Assembly: GCF_036013645.1 (NCBI RefSeq)
Contig: NZ_CP107869.1
Span: forward strand, 4,278,001 to 4,342,000
DNA from: Streptomyces sp. NBC_00490
Lineage (GTDB): Bacteria; Actinomycetota; Actinomycetes; Streptomycetales; Streptomycetaceae
Reading direction: 5' to 3'
DNA: 64,000 bases
Part shown: in pieces, positions 62,845-64,000 of the stretch
How positions within the stretch are numbered: the stretch's first letter is position 1
Layout: each line of letters opens with the position of its first letter
Program-made: the position numbers and the translations under genes
The notes under the pieces: model-generated
Told to the model about the DNA's origin: nothing
The model's input: the letters and a program-made list of their open reading frames with translations, nothing else
The model's database searches: none

Positions 62845-63425
62845 ACCGCGGCGGTGCCGATCAAGGCGTTGCGCGTGACCAGCGCCGCCAGTTCGTCCTC
62901 CCCGAGCCCGTCGGTCGCCTCGGGTCTGCGGGGCAGCACCATGTAGCGGGACTCGGCGCTGGAGTCCCACACCGTGATGTCCGTGGAGTCGGGCAGTTCG
63001 AGTCCGAACTCCCGCAGCACCTGGCGGGGTTCACGGACCACGCGGGAGCGGTAGGCCTCGGACTTGTACCAGCTCGGGGACGGGCCGAGGAGGCGCAGCG
63101 GGTAGCAGGAGCAGAGGGTGCAGACGATCACGTTGTGGGTGCTCGCCGTGTTCTCGACGACGCGCAGCCGCTGGTAGGAGCCGTCCATGTAGCCCAACTC
63201 CCGTACGGCGGCGGTCCCGTCGGCCAGCAGTCGCGCCTTGTACGCCTCGTCGGTCCAGGCGCGGGCGACGACCTTCGCCCCGTTCGCCGGTGAGGACGCG
63301 GCGAGGAAGGCGTCGATCGCCTCGTCCACCTTCTCGCCGGTGATCACGCCCTTCTCCTCCAGCAGGGTCTCCAGCCGGCGGACCCGGCGGGCGATCGTCG
63401 CGTCGGCGTGGTGGTCACCGCTCAT
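62841..63425 (-). CDS. Nitrile hydratase alpha-type subunit
   Basis: A 194-residue metal-binding subunit. The claw-setting motif is VCTLCSC, in which Thr in the second place is the cobalt-type form; the second and third Cys are oxidised in active enzymes. The rest of the family core is present (SWYKSEAYRSRVVREPRQVLREFGLELP, DITVWDSSAESRYMVLPRRP). It is the third gene of an overlapping set (11-bp overlap with the gene upstream). Substrate could be a nitrile or a related compound such as thiocyanate. Confidence 0.92.
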   Translation of the reverse strand: MSGDHHADATIARRVRRLETLLEEKGVITGEKVDEAIDAFLAASSPANGAKVVARAWTDEAYKARLLADGTAAVRELGYMDGSYQRLRVVENTASTHNVIVCTLCSCYPLRLLGPSPSWYKSEAYRSRVVREPRQVLREFGLELPDSTDITVWDSSAESRYMVLPRRPEATDGLGEDELAALVTRNALIGTAAV

Positions 63426-63702
63426 CGGCGCGGTCCTCCTCCAGATAGCTTTCCCACAGATCCAGTACGACGTGATGGTCGCCCTCGCCCCACAGGTCAC
63501 GGGCCTGGAAGCGGACGGCGTAGATCTGCTCGACCGGCGCGTCGCCGCGCCCCTGTGCGCTGATGTCGGGGAGTTCGTCGGGGCCCTCCGGCTCGACGAT
63601 CACGCCCCGCTTGCCGCGCGCGTACCGGGGCAGCCGGGTGTGGTGCGGCGGGTCGTGCGGGAAGGTGCGCACCCGGGTGCCGGGCGGGAAGCGGTCAGTC
63701 AT
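63415..63702 (-). CDS. Nitrile hydratase beta subunit, C-terminal half as separate protein
   Basis: A 95-residue protein corresponding to the SH3-like C-terminal domain of nitrile hydratase beta: FPPGTRVRTFPHDPPHHTRLPRYARGKRGVIVEPEG, then YAVRFQARDLWGEGDHHVVLDLWESYLE. It has its own ATG and overlaps the N-terminal-half gene by eight bases. Split beta subunits occur in thiocyanate hydrolase and toyocamycin nitrile hydratase. Confidence 0.9.
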   Translation of the reverse strand: MTDRFPPGTRVRTFPHDPPHHTRLPRYARGKRGVIVEPEGPDELPDISAQGRGDAPVEQIYAVRFQARDLWGEGDHHVVLDLWESYLEEDRADER

Positions 63703-63976
63703 CCAGCTCACCCGGCCCGAGCACACCCTTGCGTTCCAGGAGCGCGCAGATCGCGGTGAACCAGCGTTCGTAGTACGACGCCGCCAGGTACTCCGCGGGC
63801 GGCATCGACTCGATCGCGTCGCGGAACTCGTTGGTGTTGAAGAGCCCTTGACCGCGCAGGGTGTTGAAGAGGCCGACGACCCGCGCCTCCCAGTCCGCGT
63901 GGAAGGGCTCGGTGTCGTCGGTGGTGTCGAGGGGGCCGAAGCCCTGGGTGCCGCCGACGTCGTTGATCCTGGCCAT
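63695..63976 (-). CDS. Nitrile hydratase beta subunit, N-terminal half as separate protein
   Basis: A 93-residue protein matching the helical N-terminal domain of nitrile hydratase beta: MARINDVGGTQGFGPLD, FHADWEARVVGLFNTLRGQGLFNTNEFRDAIESMPPAEYLAASYYERWFTAICALLERKGVL. First gene of the three; only 24 bp remain upstream in the window, so the promoter and any activator gene are not visible. Confidence 0.9.
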   Translation of the reverse strand: MARINDVGGTQGFGPLDTTDDTEPFHADWEARVVGLFNTLRGQGLFNTNEFRDAIESMPPAEYLAASYYERWFTAICALLERKGVLGPGELDD

Positions 63977-64000
63977 GCGGCCAGCGTACGTGCGCCCTAC

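Overview
The window looks like a piece of a Streptomyces linear chromosome. Base composition is very GC-rich with strong G/C preference at third codon positions. Streptomyces hallmarks include an SsgA-like protein, a WhiJ-type regulator/DUF397/anti-sigma-like set, DasR-type sites around a GlcNAc PTS, and a class E sortase with an LAxTG substrate. From memory, the order PBP - bcp - tRNA - rdgB - rph - nagF - nagE1 - nagE2 - cysM/cysO - mec - clpS - pncB - pncA - M6 protease - ssgG resembles the SCO2897-SCO2925 part of the S. coelicolor chromosome; this was not checked by alignment.

Layout. 1-9.4 kb: metabolic and membrane genes (partial FAH hydrolase, short YidC paralogue, HxlR regulator divergent from a DHA2 exporter, class E sortase, secreted GH30 glycosidase, SEC-C protein). 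9.4-16.3 kb: an accessory island of lower GC. It holds a PLD-DEFH helicase-DUF3427 protein, a WhiJ-type cluster, a membrane-anchored orphan and a ScoMcrA-like SRA protein with three TTA codons and an apparently degenerate nuclease domain. 16.5-29 kb: cyclophilin, lipoprotein, GNAT, hydrolases, an LAATG-anchored alginate lyase, two kinds of intergenic repeat, an MHS/sugar-porter transporter, DUF445 and an SGNH hydrolase, ending in a 144-bp tandem repeat. 29-36.5 kb: DUF1707 protein, a three-gene ABC-2 exporter, a class A PBP with a Thr/Gly tail, a SugE-type exporter with a guanidine-III-like riboswitch, a GroES-like protein and DUF3618. 36.5-44.5 kb: bcp, tandem HNH endonucleases, an unusual tRNA with a UAG anticodon, rdgB, rph, the GlcNAc PTS and an MBL-fold protein. 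44.7-48.3 kb: a membrane-tethered PemK/MazF protein and the CysM/CysO/Mec sulfur-carrier cysteine pathway with a cysteine-rich leader peptide. 48.5-64 kb: amino acid permease, DUF2017/clpS, pncB/pncA, M6 metalloprotease, RDD proteins, SsgA-like protein, a GlcD-type oxidase, a TPR protein and a nitrile hydratase encoded by three overlapping genes.

Several groups work together. nagF/nagE1/nagE2 form the IIB and IIC parts of a GlcNAc PTS under DasR-like sites. Mec, CysO and CysM form a protein-thiocarboxylate route to cysteine. pncA and pncB form the NAD salvage branch. The sortase at 4.3 kb could anchor the LAATG protein at 21.8 kb. No CRISPR array, IS element or intact prophage was seen.
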